A stretch of 64,000 bases of DNA, taken from the NCBI GenBank assembly GCA_029448655.1, contig JACCLO010000016.1, forward strand, positions 744,001-808,000. The letters are read 5' to 3'. This document shows, piece by piece, positions 1 to 10,886 of this stretch. The number at the start of each line of letters is the position of its first letter. Positions within the stretch are counted from its first letter, which is position 1. Below the pieces are notes generated by a model. It worked only from the letters and a program-made list of their open reading frames with translations. It did not search any database and was not told the origin of the DNA. Position numbers and translations under genes: made by a program. This DNA comes from Wolfiporia cocos. Its lineage: Eukaryota; Basidiomycota; Agaricomycetes; Polyporales; Phaeolaceae.

Positions 1-175
1 GAGGACTGCGGGGACGTACGTAGGCACCCGAGGAGAGCGACCCGTCCGCGCCGATGTTGGCGAGCACGCCCGCCTTCGCGATGGGCGACTCGGAGGCGAT
101 GTACGATGTGACGCTGGTCGTCTGCGCCAGCGCACCGCCGGCGAGCGCAAACACGGAAGCAAGTGAGAGATGCAT
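1..175 (-). CDS. GH15 glucoamylase, 5' end only (partial)
   Basis: This is the start of a secreted starch-degrading exo-1,4-alpha-glucosidase, reading leftwards off the window. From ATG at 175 the protein begins MHLSLASVFALAGGALAQ, a typical signal peptide with likely cleavage after ALA. Then come SYIASESPIAKAGVLANIG and ADGSLSSGA, which match the conserved N-terminus of the fungal GH15 catalytic domain (family knowledge). A strong donor GTACGT follows after codon 52, so exon 1 is probably 20-175 and positions 1-19 are intron. A TATA box lies 46-55 nt upstream. The catalytic acids and any starch-binding domain are outside the window. The assignment rests on about 50 residues, but the motif is distinctive. 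Confidence 0.75.
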   Translation of the reverse strand, partial: MHLSLASVFALAGGALAQTTSVTSYIASESPIAKAGVLANIGADGSLSSGAYVRPRSP

Positions 176-220
176 CTTGTGAGACACAGAGCACGCTGGA
201 CTGGCTACCCACCACATCGC

Positions 221-230
221 CTTTTATAAG
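221..230 (-). promoter_or_regulatory. TATA box of the glucoamylase gene
   Basis: On the minus strand this reads CTTATAAAAG, a near-consensus TATA element about 46-55 nt upstream of the ATG at 175. The spacing leaves room for a short 5' leader. Confidence 0.6.
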
Positions 231-235
231 CCCGG

Positions 236-1892
236 GTGCGTATGGCTGGTCGGCGTCTGGTCAAAAATAATGAACGTCAGGCGGTGCGCATGCATGCGGC
301 GGACATACTGATCGCGGTGTCATTTGCGACGAACAATGCCTGCTCAGCGGAACATTGCACCAAATGGGCGAAGAAGGGCGCAATAAGGAAGGAGAGGGCA
401 GTTGAGACCATCGGACTCATTGATGGTCGCGGACGAGAGCACACGCGCACACGTGGTCGCATCGCCCCAGCACAAGCACGAGATTAAATTTGCACATGGT
501 CTGCCCTTTGCTCGGGCAAAAATACGCAGATCTCACCTTCCGTTCCACCGGTGCTGGGAGGCGAACATCAAACGCGGCGTCATCCATGTGCAGTGCGGGA
601 GCAAACACTGCCCGTGTGCGGGCGCTAACCATTGTGGGGAACAGCGGCACCCCACATTCCGGAGGCATAAATGTTTTTGCCGGCACGACTAGTGGCTGTG
701 CGCTATGTTGTAATCACGGACGCCAAAGGCGTCGGCGTGGCATACGCCGAAATCCACCGTGGGCGGACAAACGAGCGCGGACGCCGTGACCATGCGGTCC
801 CTCATAAAGCCTTCCCTCGACCGCAGCGGTCGAAGTGTTGTATCGATGCCCAAGGATCGGTTGCCGTGATGCAAAGATCGTGAAATTCACGGGTCTTGAT
901 GCAGGGATCTAGAGCTGGTATTTCGAGGCCTCTTCATAGTTTATCCAATCAATCGTCCGCCGAGTCTGAATTGTTCTTAAACCGGACGTATCCATGTGCG
1001 GGTTCTGTGCCTGTTGCCCTCCAGTACGGAAACGTATTGTATTGGCGTGCGACGGACTTACCGACATTCGGTGCGCGCATACAAATACCATGTGAACATA
1101 TTGCGCAGGCTGAACACCTCGAAATGTCGTAACGAGTGAATGTGTTTCCGACAGCACCGTTCGTGTAACCGGTCGAGCTGCGGCGTTTAGTAAGTAATCA
1201 AATACGCAAGAGGGTTAAGCCCATTGCGCATCAGTACCCCCGCCAGCCATGTCGCATAGCGGGCAGGATCCTGGACATTCTGATCGCTCCGAGCTTGAAA
1301 ATCGGTGATTTTCAAATCATTGAAGGCCTGTAGAGAAGTTTGTGGTAGAAATGTCATCATCCTGTCGCTGTGAACATCGAGATTCATGGTCATGAGCTAT
1401 GACACGAATCATGCCGTATCGACGACGAATGCTGGAGAATTGGTGCGTTTAGACACGTATAGTGTCCCGTGTGCGATTTGAGGACATGCGTCCGGATGAG
1501 GGACTGACGGTGTGGCACCACATCCGACTTAGAGACTATGTCCCAACGAGCATGCGCATGTGTTAAATCATGCGTGAACCGGGTATGTGGTGCTAGCTCT
1601 GCAAAACATACCGTTTAAGAGAACATGTACCGACGCTGACATGTCGTCGTGCACAATCCTGCCTTGACGTTCGCAAATATTGGTCAGAGCACGCAGTCAC
1701 CGAGGGAATATGGAGAAGCATCCGTCGCAGCTTAAGCTACGAGGTAAACTAGCAATTGTCAACAATTGAGAATGTACAACATGGATCGAAGAAGTAGCAC
1801 AAGTGTCCGAACGGTCAGCCTGCGGCGAGGGGTCGATTAACAGGGTACACTCATTCCTAGCAAAATTGTTGCCATGCAAGAAACACCGCATC
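236..1892. other. Intergenic: glucoamylase upstream region
   Basis: No convincing gene. Short open frames on both strands lack family features, and none shows a supported exon-intron pattern. The interval presumably holds the glucoamylase promoter (left) and the 3' flank of the membrane-protein gene (right). A 68-codon minus-strand frame at 1187-1393 has fairly protein-like composition but no recognisable motif. Confidence 0.5.
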
Positions 1893-3044
1893 TCATCTTC
1901 TCTGCTCATGCTCGCGCGCCCTGTCCGTAACATCCCTCTCCTCAGACTTGCCCTCCTCCAGCTTCGCCAGCCTCTCCTCCAACCGTGCCGCCGCGTCCGC
2001 ATCCAGCACCTCCTCCCACTCCGAATCGTAACTGCGGTAGCTCACTGGGCGGCTCGCCCTCCCCACAACCATGACGCCATCCCCCGTATCTCTGATGGGG
2101 ATCTCCGCCCACGAGATCACCGATACGCCCGACATCGCGCTTTCCCGCACCCTCCGCAGGCGCTCGGGGAGGTCGCCCGCGAGGAGGAGCGTGCTCGCAT
2201 GGCGCTCGCCGTATGCGGGCGGGGGCGCGATCGCGATCGCGTTGTCCTCGACGTCGCCGGTGCCGACGCCGCTCTGCGCGAGCGCCGCGGCGTACGTGGG
2301 GAGCGGCGGGCGGTTCCACGGCGCGAATGCGATATTGGGCGCGGCACGGCGGCCGCCCGCGCGCGGGCGGTGCGAGGGCAGGATCTCGCCCGGGTGCAGG
2401 TGCGCGTAGCGCTCCGCGCGCAGGCGGAACGTGCACCGCTCGAGGAAGACGATCTGCACGACCGTCATGACCGCGAACGCGATGTAGACGAAGATGAGCG
2501 CCGAGTTCATCGGGAGCTCGTTCGACTGCGACTGCCCGGTACTGCTTGACCCGGACTGGGACGAGGATGTGTTTTGGCTCGTCTGCATGCGCAGGATGAG
2601 GATGACCCAGCCGGTGATCGTGCCGCCGAGGACGGCAAGCTGGAGGAGGAAAAAGAAGAGCGTGGTCACGCGCAAGCCGTAGATGGTGTGCACCCGAGTA
2701 CAGTGGAGGAATGAGGCGAGTTTGCTCGTAGAGTTAACCGACGCGCTCGAGGGAGAGGGGGCGCGGGGAGCGTCAGTGGCCGCAGCCCCATTGCCTGTGC
2801 TAACAGGATCATTCGATGCGGAGGATTCTGGCCCAGCGTTGGGGCTAGTCGTCGTTGGTAGAGGTGTGTCCGCAGGATGCCTTGCGGGAGGCGAGTCAAC
2901 ATCATGTTGGCTCTCACCTCCCTCAGCCTGCTGCGGAGCTTCATGCACCTCCTCGTGGTACCCAATCTCTCCCCTCTTCGAGGGCAGAGGACCCGCCTGC
3001 GGTCGTTCTTCGTGAGGCCCAGCCGTTGCCATAATTCCTGCCAC
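1893..3044 (-). CDS. Two-span membrane protein with PPxY motif, unknown function
   Basis: This is a single-exon frame of 383 aa. Residues 1-107 are polar and low-complexity (Pro, Ser, Thr, Ala). A first hydrophobic segment lies at about 126-151 and a second at about 181-201, joined by a Ser/Gln-rich loop. The C-terminal half contains RPPLPTYAAAL (about 245-255), a PPPAY motif (about 274-278) and a charged, probably helical tail (WEEVLDADAAARLEERLAKLEEG). I believe proteins of this layout occur across basidiomycetes, but I know of no assigned function. The PPAY core fits the PPxY ligand of WW domains, as in Rsp5/Nedd4 ubiquitin ligases, so an endosomal adaptor role is possible (inference only). 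The start is the first ATG of the frame; a second ATG is five codons in. Confidence 0.75.
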   Translation of the reverse strand: MAGIMATAGPHEERPQAGPLPSKRGEIGYHEEVHEAPQQAEGGESQHDVDSPPARHPADTPLPTTTSPNAGPESSASNDPVSTGNGAAATDAPRAPSPSSASVNSTSKLASFLHCTRVHTIYGLRVTTLFFFLLQLAVLGGTITGWVILILRMQTSQNTSSSQSGSSSTGQSQSNELPMNSALIFVYIAFAVMTVVQIVFLERCTFRLRAERYAHLHPGEILPSHRPRAGGRRAAPNIAFAPWNRPPLPTYAAALAQSGVGTGDVEDNAIAIAPPPAYGERHASTLLLAGDLPERLRRVRESAMSGVSVISWAEIPIRDTGDGVMVVGRASRPVSYRSYDSEWEEVLDADAAARLEERLAKLEEGKSEERDVTDRAREHEQRR

Positions 3045-3868
3045 GCCCAGCGTAGGAAAAGTAAAGACGCTGTCTTTGTGGTATTGAAATAAAGCTAAAG
3101 GACTGAATCAAGCGTGTGCCCAGGGAAGGAGAGACACATGCAAGACGGGAATGAGGAATCAGGGTAGAAGGAAAGAGAGAAGACCTGACACAGAGTCAGT
3201 TGGATAGCATTGAGGGGTGATATGGGAGAATCGGGAATAGTGGCGTGAAACCGTGTCAGACAGTGATCAAAGTATCTGCGTAGTCATGGCGAATGACCCT
3301 TCTCCCACTTCTGAAGTTCTGATTGGCTATCATGCCCGTCCCATGAGCTGCTGCGGGATGTTCAGGCAGCAATTGTTGATCGAAGGCGATGTGCCTAAGA
3401 GATTTTGGGGATGTCGCGTCCAGTAGCGTACGCGTGTAGCGTGAGTACTCGGAAACGGATACGCTTAGCATGTCTGAGACAAGCGCCAAGGCAGTGCATG
3501 ACGCGATCACGTGATACATGCTACAGGCGCGAAACGCGTCGCACCAGTCGTCATTTTCGCGTGTTGTTCGCAACTTTGATCTTTGCGTATATCGTGAACG
3601 CATTGCTCCTTCACGACCACTCACAGCCCAGGAAAGTCGGGTGAGACCGGAAGAACTCGTATTCTACCGAACTCGTTGCGGAACGCTGAGGAGTCCTTCT
3701 AGTAGTCGAATTACAGTGCACGCCCAGGTCCTGCTGAACTGAAGTCGATGGCTTACTTGGCCATTTGGAGACATACGTCGAACAATTGGCACGCGGGAGA
3801 CAAAGTATACATTGCTTTCCTCCTTCCTGTGTTACTGCAAGGGTATTGATGTTGTTAGCCAGCCCTTG
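3045..3868. other. Intergenic, nothing recognised
   Basis: The interval lies upstream of the membrane-protein gene and downstream of the dynactin gene. It contains only short overlapping frames without motifs. No RNA gene or repeat was recognised. Confidence 0.5.
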
Positions 3869-5725
3869 TTAATCAGGGTCAACTCTAGATTCATCACGAG
3901 GTACAACGGGTCCCAAATCTACAACCGTATAGAAGGAGAAGGTCTTCATTTCTGGGGCTCGACTAGATGCGTGACCCCTCGACGGGGTAGCCATCTCATC
4001 GTCAGCCGGTTCCGGGTCATCCGAGCGATACGTGTATGACACCAACATGTTAAACTGTAGGCATTTTATGACAAGCATACACAGACCAGCATTGATATCA
4101 CTCACCTTGACGTTTCCACGCGCCTCCTTCGTGAGGATGACCTCTCCCCCCACCACCGTAACGTTCGCTCGCTTCTCCAGGATCCCGACCGTACGAGCCC
4201 TACCGCGGCCGTCCCTTCCCATCCCGTCCATTTCCATGTCTTCCTCCTCAAGTGCGAATACATCCTCCTCGTCATCCTCGTACTCCCACGCCTCCGCAAA
4301 CGCAGCAATAGGAAATGCCGCGCTCGGAAGGTTCACTTGGAATGCAGGCCGGCGCGCCTCGCCAGCGGGCATGACTTGGGCCTTCTTCAAGCGCACCTGG
4401 ATTGGGTCGTAGAGGGGGTTTGTAAACGCGAGATGGAACGCATATGTCTTTCCCGCGAGCAGCGTACCCGCCGCCGCACCGTGCTCATCGCCCGGGACAG
4501 AGGCCGACTTGCTCAAAGCGGTGGAACGTTTCATCATCTCTAACGCGGCTTGCGCATGTGGCAATGACACCGAGATGGCGGGGAGGTAGTTCGCGGCAAC
4601 GAGCTTGATCTTGTACCGAACGGACTGTGCCTTTTGTTCAGGTTTTATGAGGATATGCCGGCAGCTTGGGCAGCGCTTTGACTTCTTGGCCTGAAGTGGG
4701 ATTCGCATGGGCTTGAGGTCGCTGAGCGTCGCGTACCATGAATTGCCGGTAGAAGCAGGGAGCATGGAGCACTCACGCAGTACGCAAAGAGGATACCCAG
4801 CTATTGCCCCACCTCTGCTCGAGTGTCGCCACCTCCGAGTCCATCTCAAGGTGCCGCATGTACTCCACATCCGCCTCACCTCCACCCGCACCTAGTCCGC
4901 TCGCGGCTCCCACCTCGACACGCGGCTTATAGTCTGGAATCTCCTGCTTCTGTGTCGACTTCTCGCGCCCGATGCGGTTGCGCACGAGCGCACTATATTT
5001 GCCCACTCCAGGGATGTCACGCGCAAGTGCGGACGCGGCTGCAGCTGTGATGGGGTTGGTGTGAATGTGGTGTGAGGTGGCGGGGAGGGCGGAAGAGGAT
5101 GATGCACGTAGGTACGGTTCAAAATGCTCCTTCAAGCGCTCGAATTCGAGCGATTCCGGTGCCGAGTCCTCATACTTCTGTAGTTGCGCTATGGATGGTG
5201 AGCTGAGAGCGTTAGCTAGAGCAAGAGAGGGAGAGTACCAGCTAGACCCGTCGGCTTCTCGAATATGATGCCCACTTCTACGGAATCCCATCTGCAGTGG
5301 TTGCAGTATAGGAAGAAAGGCGGCTCGCCCAGCGTAGTCGACACTATCGGCGACATACGTGCGTCAGCGTCTTCTGGAGGGTCCGAGGCAACGACAGTGA
5401 GAGTGTTTCGGCAGTTCGGGCAATGAAAGCAATTGCGAGCACATCTAACGCGGTGATCAATCACCCCGCGCAGAGACGACGCGTCTGCTCACCTATTCTT
5501 CTCTGCACGTACACTCGCACTGGGAACCTCGAAGAGACAGTTCGGGCAGTAGTACCCGCTCACTTCTACCATCACGCAGCGGTTGCATCGTACTGCGTCG
5601 CATTCCTCGCAGAAGAACAGGCTGTGCAGAGGATGAAAGCTGAAGGAAGATGAAGGAAGATGCGGCGGCGGCGGATGAGGGGAGGCCGCAAGGCATGGAC
5701 AATAGTATTCCACATTTGGAGCCAT
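3869..5725 (-). CDS. Dynactin subunit 4 (p62)
   Basis: This encodes a dynactin pointed-end subunit that links cytoplasmic dynein to cargo on microtubules. My model has five exons: 5725-5493, 5444-5239, 5188-4777, 4721-4106 and 4054-3869. All introns are GT-AG, the phases agree, and the product is 550 aa. The start MAPNVEYYCPC leads into a zinc-binding Cys array: CEECDAVRC, CNRC, GYYCPNC, then CARNCFHCPNC, CNHCRW and CPSCRHIL. This spacing is diagnostic of the p62 family. The middle contains LEQRWGNSW followed after splicing by ADLKPMRIPL and KKSKRCPSC. An acidic stretch (EYEDDEEDVFALEEED) precedes the C-terminal beta-rich part. Length is similar to or slightly above animal p62 (about 460-500 aa). 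The intact frame through four introns argues for a functional gene. Confidence 0.92.
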
Positions 5726-6324
5726 TACGACTGAAGAGCCAATGCAGCACTTGCAAGCAAGCAAGCAAGGAGCAATCGTGCTCAATCAGACCGATTCGGA
5801 CCAGCCTTAGCAAAGCAGACCCGCAGTAGCAATGCCAGAGCACTGGAGTCCAGAGTGTCGCAACAAGGCGACTAGATCTGAGGAAGAACGCTACCAGGGC
5901 TCATTCGCTGGAAGGGAAATAAGCCGTGAGTCTGACTTACGTAATTCTGATCGCTTTAACGTTACTGTTACTGTAGGTCCACGTGGGTCCCGATCGTTTT
6001 GATGTCTCCTTACACGGTCGTTCCAAAGAGTACTAATATGATGATTCGCTGCTCGACTTTCAAGAAATTAAGATATGAATTCCTGCAGACAATTGAGTAG
6101 CTACGGCTTTCGACGGCTGACAATTGCATCAATTCTAGCTATTCTATTACTGGAGACATCAATAGCAGGCCTGAGATCAAACCTACATGACCACAGAGAA
6201 TGAGATGTTCAGACGAGAGCCTTGGTCTAAGGAAGCCTTGCGGGCAGGTTCAGACCAACGCCGACGCATTGGCGAGCTTGAAGCTAGCATGTCTCAAGTA
6301 GTATGATATTATCGAATGCTATTA
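5726..6324. other. Intergenic between dynactin p62 start and next gene's 3' end
   Basis: No coding feature recognised. It holds the dynactin p62 promoter (minus strand) and the 3' flank of the multi-span protein gene. No TATA consensus stands out. Confidence 0.5.
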
Positions 6325-7716
6325 TTACAGCTCCTCGACTACCTCAGCCTTATGGTGCGAGATTGTTGTTCTGTCAGTGCTCCGGTGAACAGAACGTGCA
6401 ACGTCTAAGTGAACCACATGCATAGGATGTATCCCGACTGGCTCGCCTTGTGCAAATACTAGCTGGTCATCAGTATGATCCTGAGTAGCTGTTGTAGCTG
6501 CCACCCATCCCATGGTGATCCTCATATGTGAAATCCCGATGACAGACGGGATCGATCCTTCGATGGTGATTGCAAGCTCTGAGCCTGCCTCCTTTACGCC
6601 ATAGTATAGGACGAATAACACGCTGAATATACAAATTATTTCCGTGGCCTGTAAACACTAAGAATATACTCACAGAATGATTGAAGCATTCTGAATGAAT
6701 ACCGCGAACGCTCTCCGCTATCAAGATATGCTTGAGATGGAGAGACTCATGAGTGGCTGATTTCTCAACGCACCATTGGTCCTTTCCCGCCATAGATACC
6801 TTTTACTACAGCATGCGTTGACAGAAGACGATGCGATATCATTGCTGAGCGATGATTCGATCAGCGCGGAACTGGCAGTAGCGCAGTGGAGCTCACAGAT
6901 AGCATAAAGTTCCGTGCTATCATGCAGATTGATGTATTAGTTCCTTGTAATCTGCGAGATTGCGGTAGGCATACCAGATTGCACATACCATCCCGGCATT
7001 CCATTTGGCCACCTCCTGTAAAAGTTGATAGTCGCGTGCTCTTTCAACTCGTGTTGCTGTGATGATGCTTCCCACACTGCTGGCTAGTTGGAGACTCATG
7101 GTTAGAATGTTTTTGGTTCATCTAGGTGATATTATTGCCACTCACTCACGAAGCCCGCCCACGTAACGAACGGGAAAATGATGATATATGTGCTATGAGA
7201 GCTAAGTATCCACAAGCGGTAGATCTACGAGGTTGTTTATAGTGAATCAAAACTGTATTTATGTAAAGTACTTACCGGCATTGCATTTCCAATGATCATG
7301 CAGATGGCAATAGTGGCCATTTGTACGATATATAAGGGCTGTGGCCACCCAGTGAGGTACTTGGTAGGCATCCTCCCTCCTTCATAGGAAGGAAAGGCCT
7401 GGAATAGCCGTATCACACTAACGACCCAGAGCTATTGAAAAAATGTCAGCATCGCGTTGGTTGGCAAGCTAAAGCCCGTACTCACCAGGGTGCTGCCCAG
7501 CACAAGTAAGCTATTGCAAATGAACATCGGACTCAGCAATAGCGCTCTGTGATCCAAACCTATGTCACGGTAATACATGTCGCGACGACGATAACGGCGA
7601 ACTTGGAAGAAGACATAGGATATTGCAGTTTTGGTGAGAATACCGTACAAGGGCCCCTCGATGCACACAAGGGCTAGATAAGCCGGAACAGAAGATACTG
7701 GCTCAAGAGTCATCAT
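6325..7716 (-). CDS. Multi-span membrane protein, basidiomycete-type, possibly decayed
   Basis: The first half reads well: exons 7716-7486, 7431-7276, 7224-7146 and 7083-6989, with canonical donors and agreeing phases. It encodes hydrophobic segments such as YLALVCIEGPLYGILTK, PLYIVQMATIAICMIIGNA, IYRLWILSSHSTYIIIFPF and GSIITATRVERARDY. The order resembles basidiomycete seven-span proteins of unknown function. Beyond 6989 the expected helix is present (TNTSICMIARNF), but I cannot join it in frame: every acceptor gives a stop or wrong phase. Further down ILIAESVRGIHSECF, LFVLYYGVKEAGS and a C-terminal tail ending at 6325 still look family-like. Either a splice site was missed or the middle carries a frameshift. 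The start is the first Met of MMTLEPVSS. Confidence 0.5.
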
Positions 7717-8274
7717 GGAAGAGGGCGAAGGACCGACATAGCACGGACAATCGGAGTACTGTGACAAGCTGTGAGAAACAATAGTCAGAATGCTGTACAA
7801 AGATCGACAGATCGAGCTATACGCAGCTCATCAGCCGGAGACTCTCCACTATTAGGGCGCAGCTTCTGTTGATTGTACGAGCTGGCCAGCGCTGACTCCA
7901 CAGTCAATCGTGAGCTATGACAGTGTGTTTATGCTATGTTAAAATGTGGCGCTGTGATAGCAATTCAGATCTGATCTTGATTGATGCCGCCTAATCGTCA
8001 GAATATACCCCAGCAGCAGTCGGTGCTCATATATCGTGCCACAGTCGATATTGGGCTTTTCATGTGAAAAGGGTCGCAGCGGTTACAGGTCATCAAGAAC
8101 GGCAGCACTCGCACACAAGCGCTCGACGTGCGACAGGACGTAGGCTTATGTAAGCACTGTCCTGAGTCGCTTGATCGGGAGATGGCAGCTCTCCTGCCCT
8201 GCTCACAGCTTAGAGTCCCTTAGCTGGGCACTCACCTCTGGCGTAGAGACCATTGTATTCACTACCAGCTCATA
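7717..8274. other. Intergenic, divergent promoter region
   Basis: It lies between two divergently oriented genes, so both promoters must be here. No TATA consensus, repeat or extra gene was recognised. Confidence 0.5.
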
Positions 8275-10494
8275 ATGGACAGCAGACAGAGTGTTGTCGA
8301 CGGATCCTCGAGCAGCTACCCCCGACCTTCTTTTCAGCAAGAGGAACTCGGTAACAGCACCGAGGAAGAGCGTAGAGGACTGTTATCTAATGGCACCAAG
8401 GGCTATGACGGATCTCCGTCGTACAAGCAGGGCTGGTTGCGCAGGGCTGCCACCGGTGCTGCTATCACCCTAGCGGTACTGCTAGTTGGTGCTGGCATCG
8501 GCGAGCTACTCTATAAGCTGATGGAACCATCACCACGCACAAAGCCGGACTTCGATCATAGACTTTTGCGAAGCAACGGTACGCACGACTTCAGGAAGAC
8601 TGCGCTGATAGTATCGATCGATGGGCTACGGTGGGTTCCGTGGTGGGCTTACTGCTTAGCTCGCTTACGTAATTCCAGGGCGGATTATCTCGACCGGGGA
8701 TTGACACCGCATATACTGGAGATTAGCAAGAAGGGTCTTCGCGCCAAGTCTATGAAGCCCATATTTCCTGTGCGTGCCCCAATCGATTAAGACTGACTAC
8801 AGCTGACGTGCTTGCGCAGACGCTAACATTCCCGTGAGTGGTGCTCGATGAGTTCTATTTGAGTGGCTCAACTTACCATGGTTCTACCCAGCAATCACTG
8901 GGCACTGATGTAAGAATCTACTCACACACGCCAATGCCTGTTAACATCTCCTCAGGACTGGTCTATACGCTGAGTCTCATGGAATCGTGGCAAATGTTTG
9001 TACAAATACTCTTGACAATGCTTACATACTGACTGCATTCTCCCTAGAATTTCTGGGATCCAGAGACAGGTCTTGAGTTCCATTATAACAGCGCTGCAGC
9101 TTCATGGGCATCGTCATGGTGGTTTGGCGAGCCTGTACGTACATTACCAGTCGGACAAGGACGCTTGCTCGCCGCTAATCTCTACGCATAGATGTGGGAA
9201 ACTGCCCAGAAAGCTGGAATCATTACTGCTAATTTGATGTGGTGTGTTGGAAGCAGCTACAAAACGTGTGGGTGTGAGTAACCTTTGGTGAATGAATAGG
9301 CCAGGACCGCCGAAGACCATGTCCGGGGTGTCCCCCACCTATTTTATCCCCTGGAGAGTAAGTCCTTCTCGTTACGTGCTTTATTGATGCTGACTCTATG
9401 TGCTCTGCCCAGGATCGCGTGCCATTGAAGGAGAAGCTTGATCAAATCATGTCATGGATCGATTTACCTCTTGAAGAGCGACCCCAGTTGATTATGGGCA
9501 CGTTTTCGTAATCTTTTATTGCATCGAACCGTTATGGCTTACTTCATTCTTGGTAGCGTATGAGCCGTCCCTGGATCAAGCAGGTCATCTCGCGGGGCCC
9601 GCCTCAGAGCTCGTCAATGTTAGTGTCATATGATCTCAGAGTTAACGTTGCTGACGATGTTGGGGAGACAGAAAGTTCTTCACGAAGTCGATGCTTTCGC
9701 AAAAGACCTGCACGACGGCCTTGAGGCACGCAATTTGACAGATATTGTCGACATTGTCTTTGTCAGTGATCACGGCATGACTGACACGAGTGACCCTGAA
9801 TGGATATACGTCGATGACATATTGGGCGAGGGATTCTCCCTGATCGAGCACGAAGATGGTTGATACCTCCCCCATGAATATTAGCATCCCACAAACTAAC
9901 CTTCTTGCGCAGGATGGCCTTCAATGGGTTTGCGCTTTGCTTCGGATGCCGACTCTCAGACGTACTATGAGACGCTTCTAGCAGCATCGAAAGTGAGCGG
10001 GGGAAAGTTCGAGGTATATACGCACGAGACGATGCCACAGCGCTGGCACTTCGCATACAACGACCGCATTGCACCGATATACGTGGTCCCGCGCATGGAC
10101 TACGCGCTCACGAACCGCATCGAGAACGGAACGGGCATGAGCAAGGGTGTACGTTGCTAATCATTTTGGCTCCGTCCTCTCTCTCATTACCTTGTGTGGA
10201 TGACAGAACCATGGCTACGACAACGCCGAGCAGGCGATGCATGCGATGTTCGTCGCGCACGGGCCGTTCTCTTCATCCGTCAAGACGGCTGAACAGACCC
10301 GCGTGCGGTCGCGCTTCCTCCCCCGCGCGCTCTCGCGTCCGAATGAAGGCTGGCATTCCACCGCGGACGATACGTATGTGATGGATACGTTCGAGAACGT
10401 GAACATTTACAACCTCATGATGAAGTTGCTGGGAATCGAGGATTATGCCGCGAGTACGAACGGTACTACGGGATTTTGGGACAAGTACTTTTAG
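8275..10494 (+). CDS. Ectonucleotide pyrophosphatase/phosphodiesterase, type II membrane protein
   Basis: This is an alkaline-phosphatase-superfamily enzyme that cleaves phosphodiester and pyrophosphate bonds of extracellular nucleotides; its yeast relatives are Npp1/Npp2. My 13-exon model is 8275-8630, 8679-8769, 8820-8833, 8892-8909, 8956-8995, 9048-9134, 9192-9241, 9300-9357, 9413-9497, 9557-9618, 9672-9858, 9913-10148 and 10207-10494, giving 523 aa. A hydrophobic anchor lies at about 58-80. Metal and catalytic residues are all present: D116 (IDGLR), nucleophile T150 (TLTFPNHW), D273 and H277 (DQAGH), D320/H321 (SDHGM) and H430 (NHGYDN). T150 sits on a 14-nt exon. Intron 9498-9556 must be GC-AG to keep the frame. 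The intact active site and frame suggest a working enzyme. Confidence 0.92.
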
Positions 10495-10886
10495 GTGAGG
10501 ATAGGATCTATTTTGCGTTCGAATAGGATGTTATGGCTAGATGATTTGGCACCGCCTTAGACTTACAGTATGTTATCTCCATTGTGTACATTCTCTCTAT
10601 AATTTGTACCGGACAACACCATTTGTGCCCGCGGTTTCGTTGCATCTCCTCGTCAGCACACACACCCAGGTCCGTCCGCGCGGCATGCGCACGCACGTCG
10701 GCCGTCGGCCACGCACGGCAGCCACACCGAGCGAACATTCCAGGCACGGGCGCTCACATTAGCGTGTTACACGTGATTGCACTGCGGCGCCTAAGCAAAG
10801 CATATACCGCGGCGGCTGTAGCTGTAGCCTTGAGGCCATCACATATCCACATCCTTCCTGCATCTTGTACTAGACTTATCCCAGCC
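10495..10886. other. Intergenic, nothing recognised
   Basis: This is the 3' flank of the phosphodiesterase gene and the promoter of the SYLF gene. Open frames here merge into the downstream gene and have no motifs of their own. Confidence 0.5.

Noticed and set aside
1803..2549. A 248-codon plus-strand frame opposite the two-span membrane protein.
   Set aside because: Arg-rich antisense shadow of a GC-rich coding exon.
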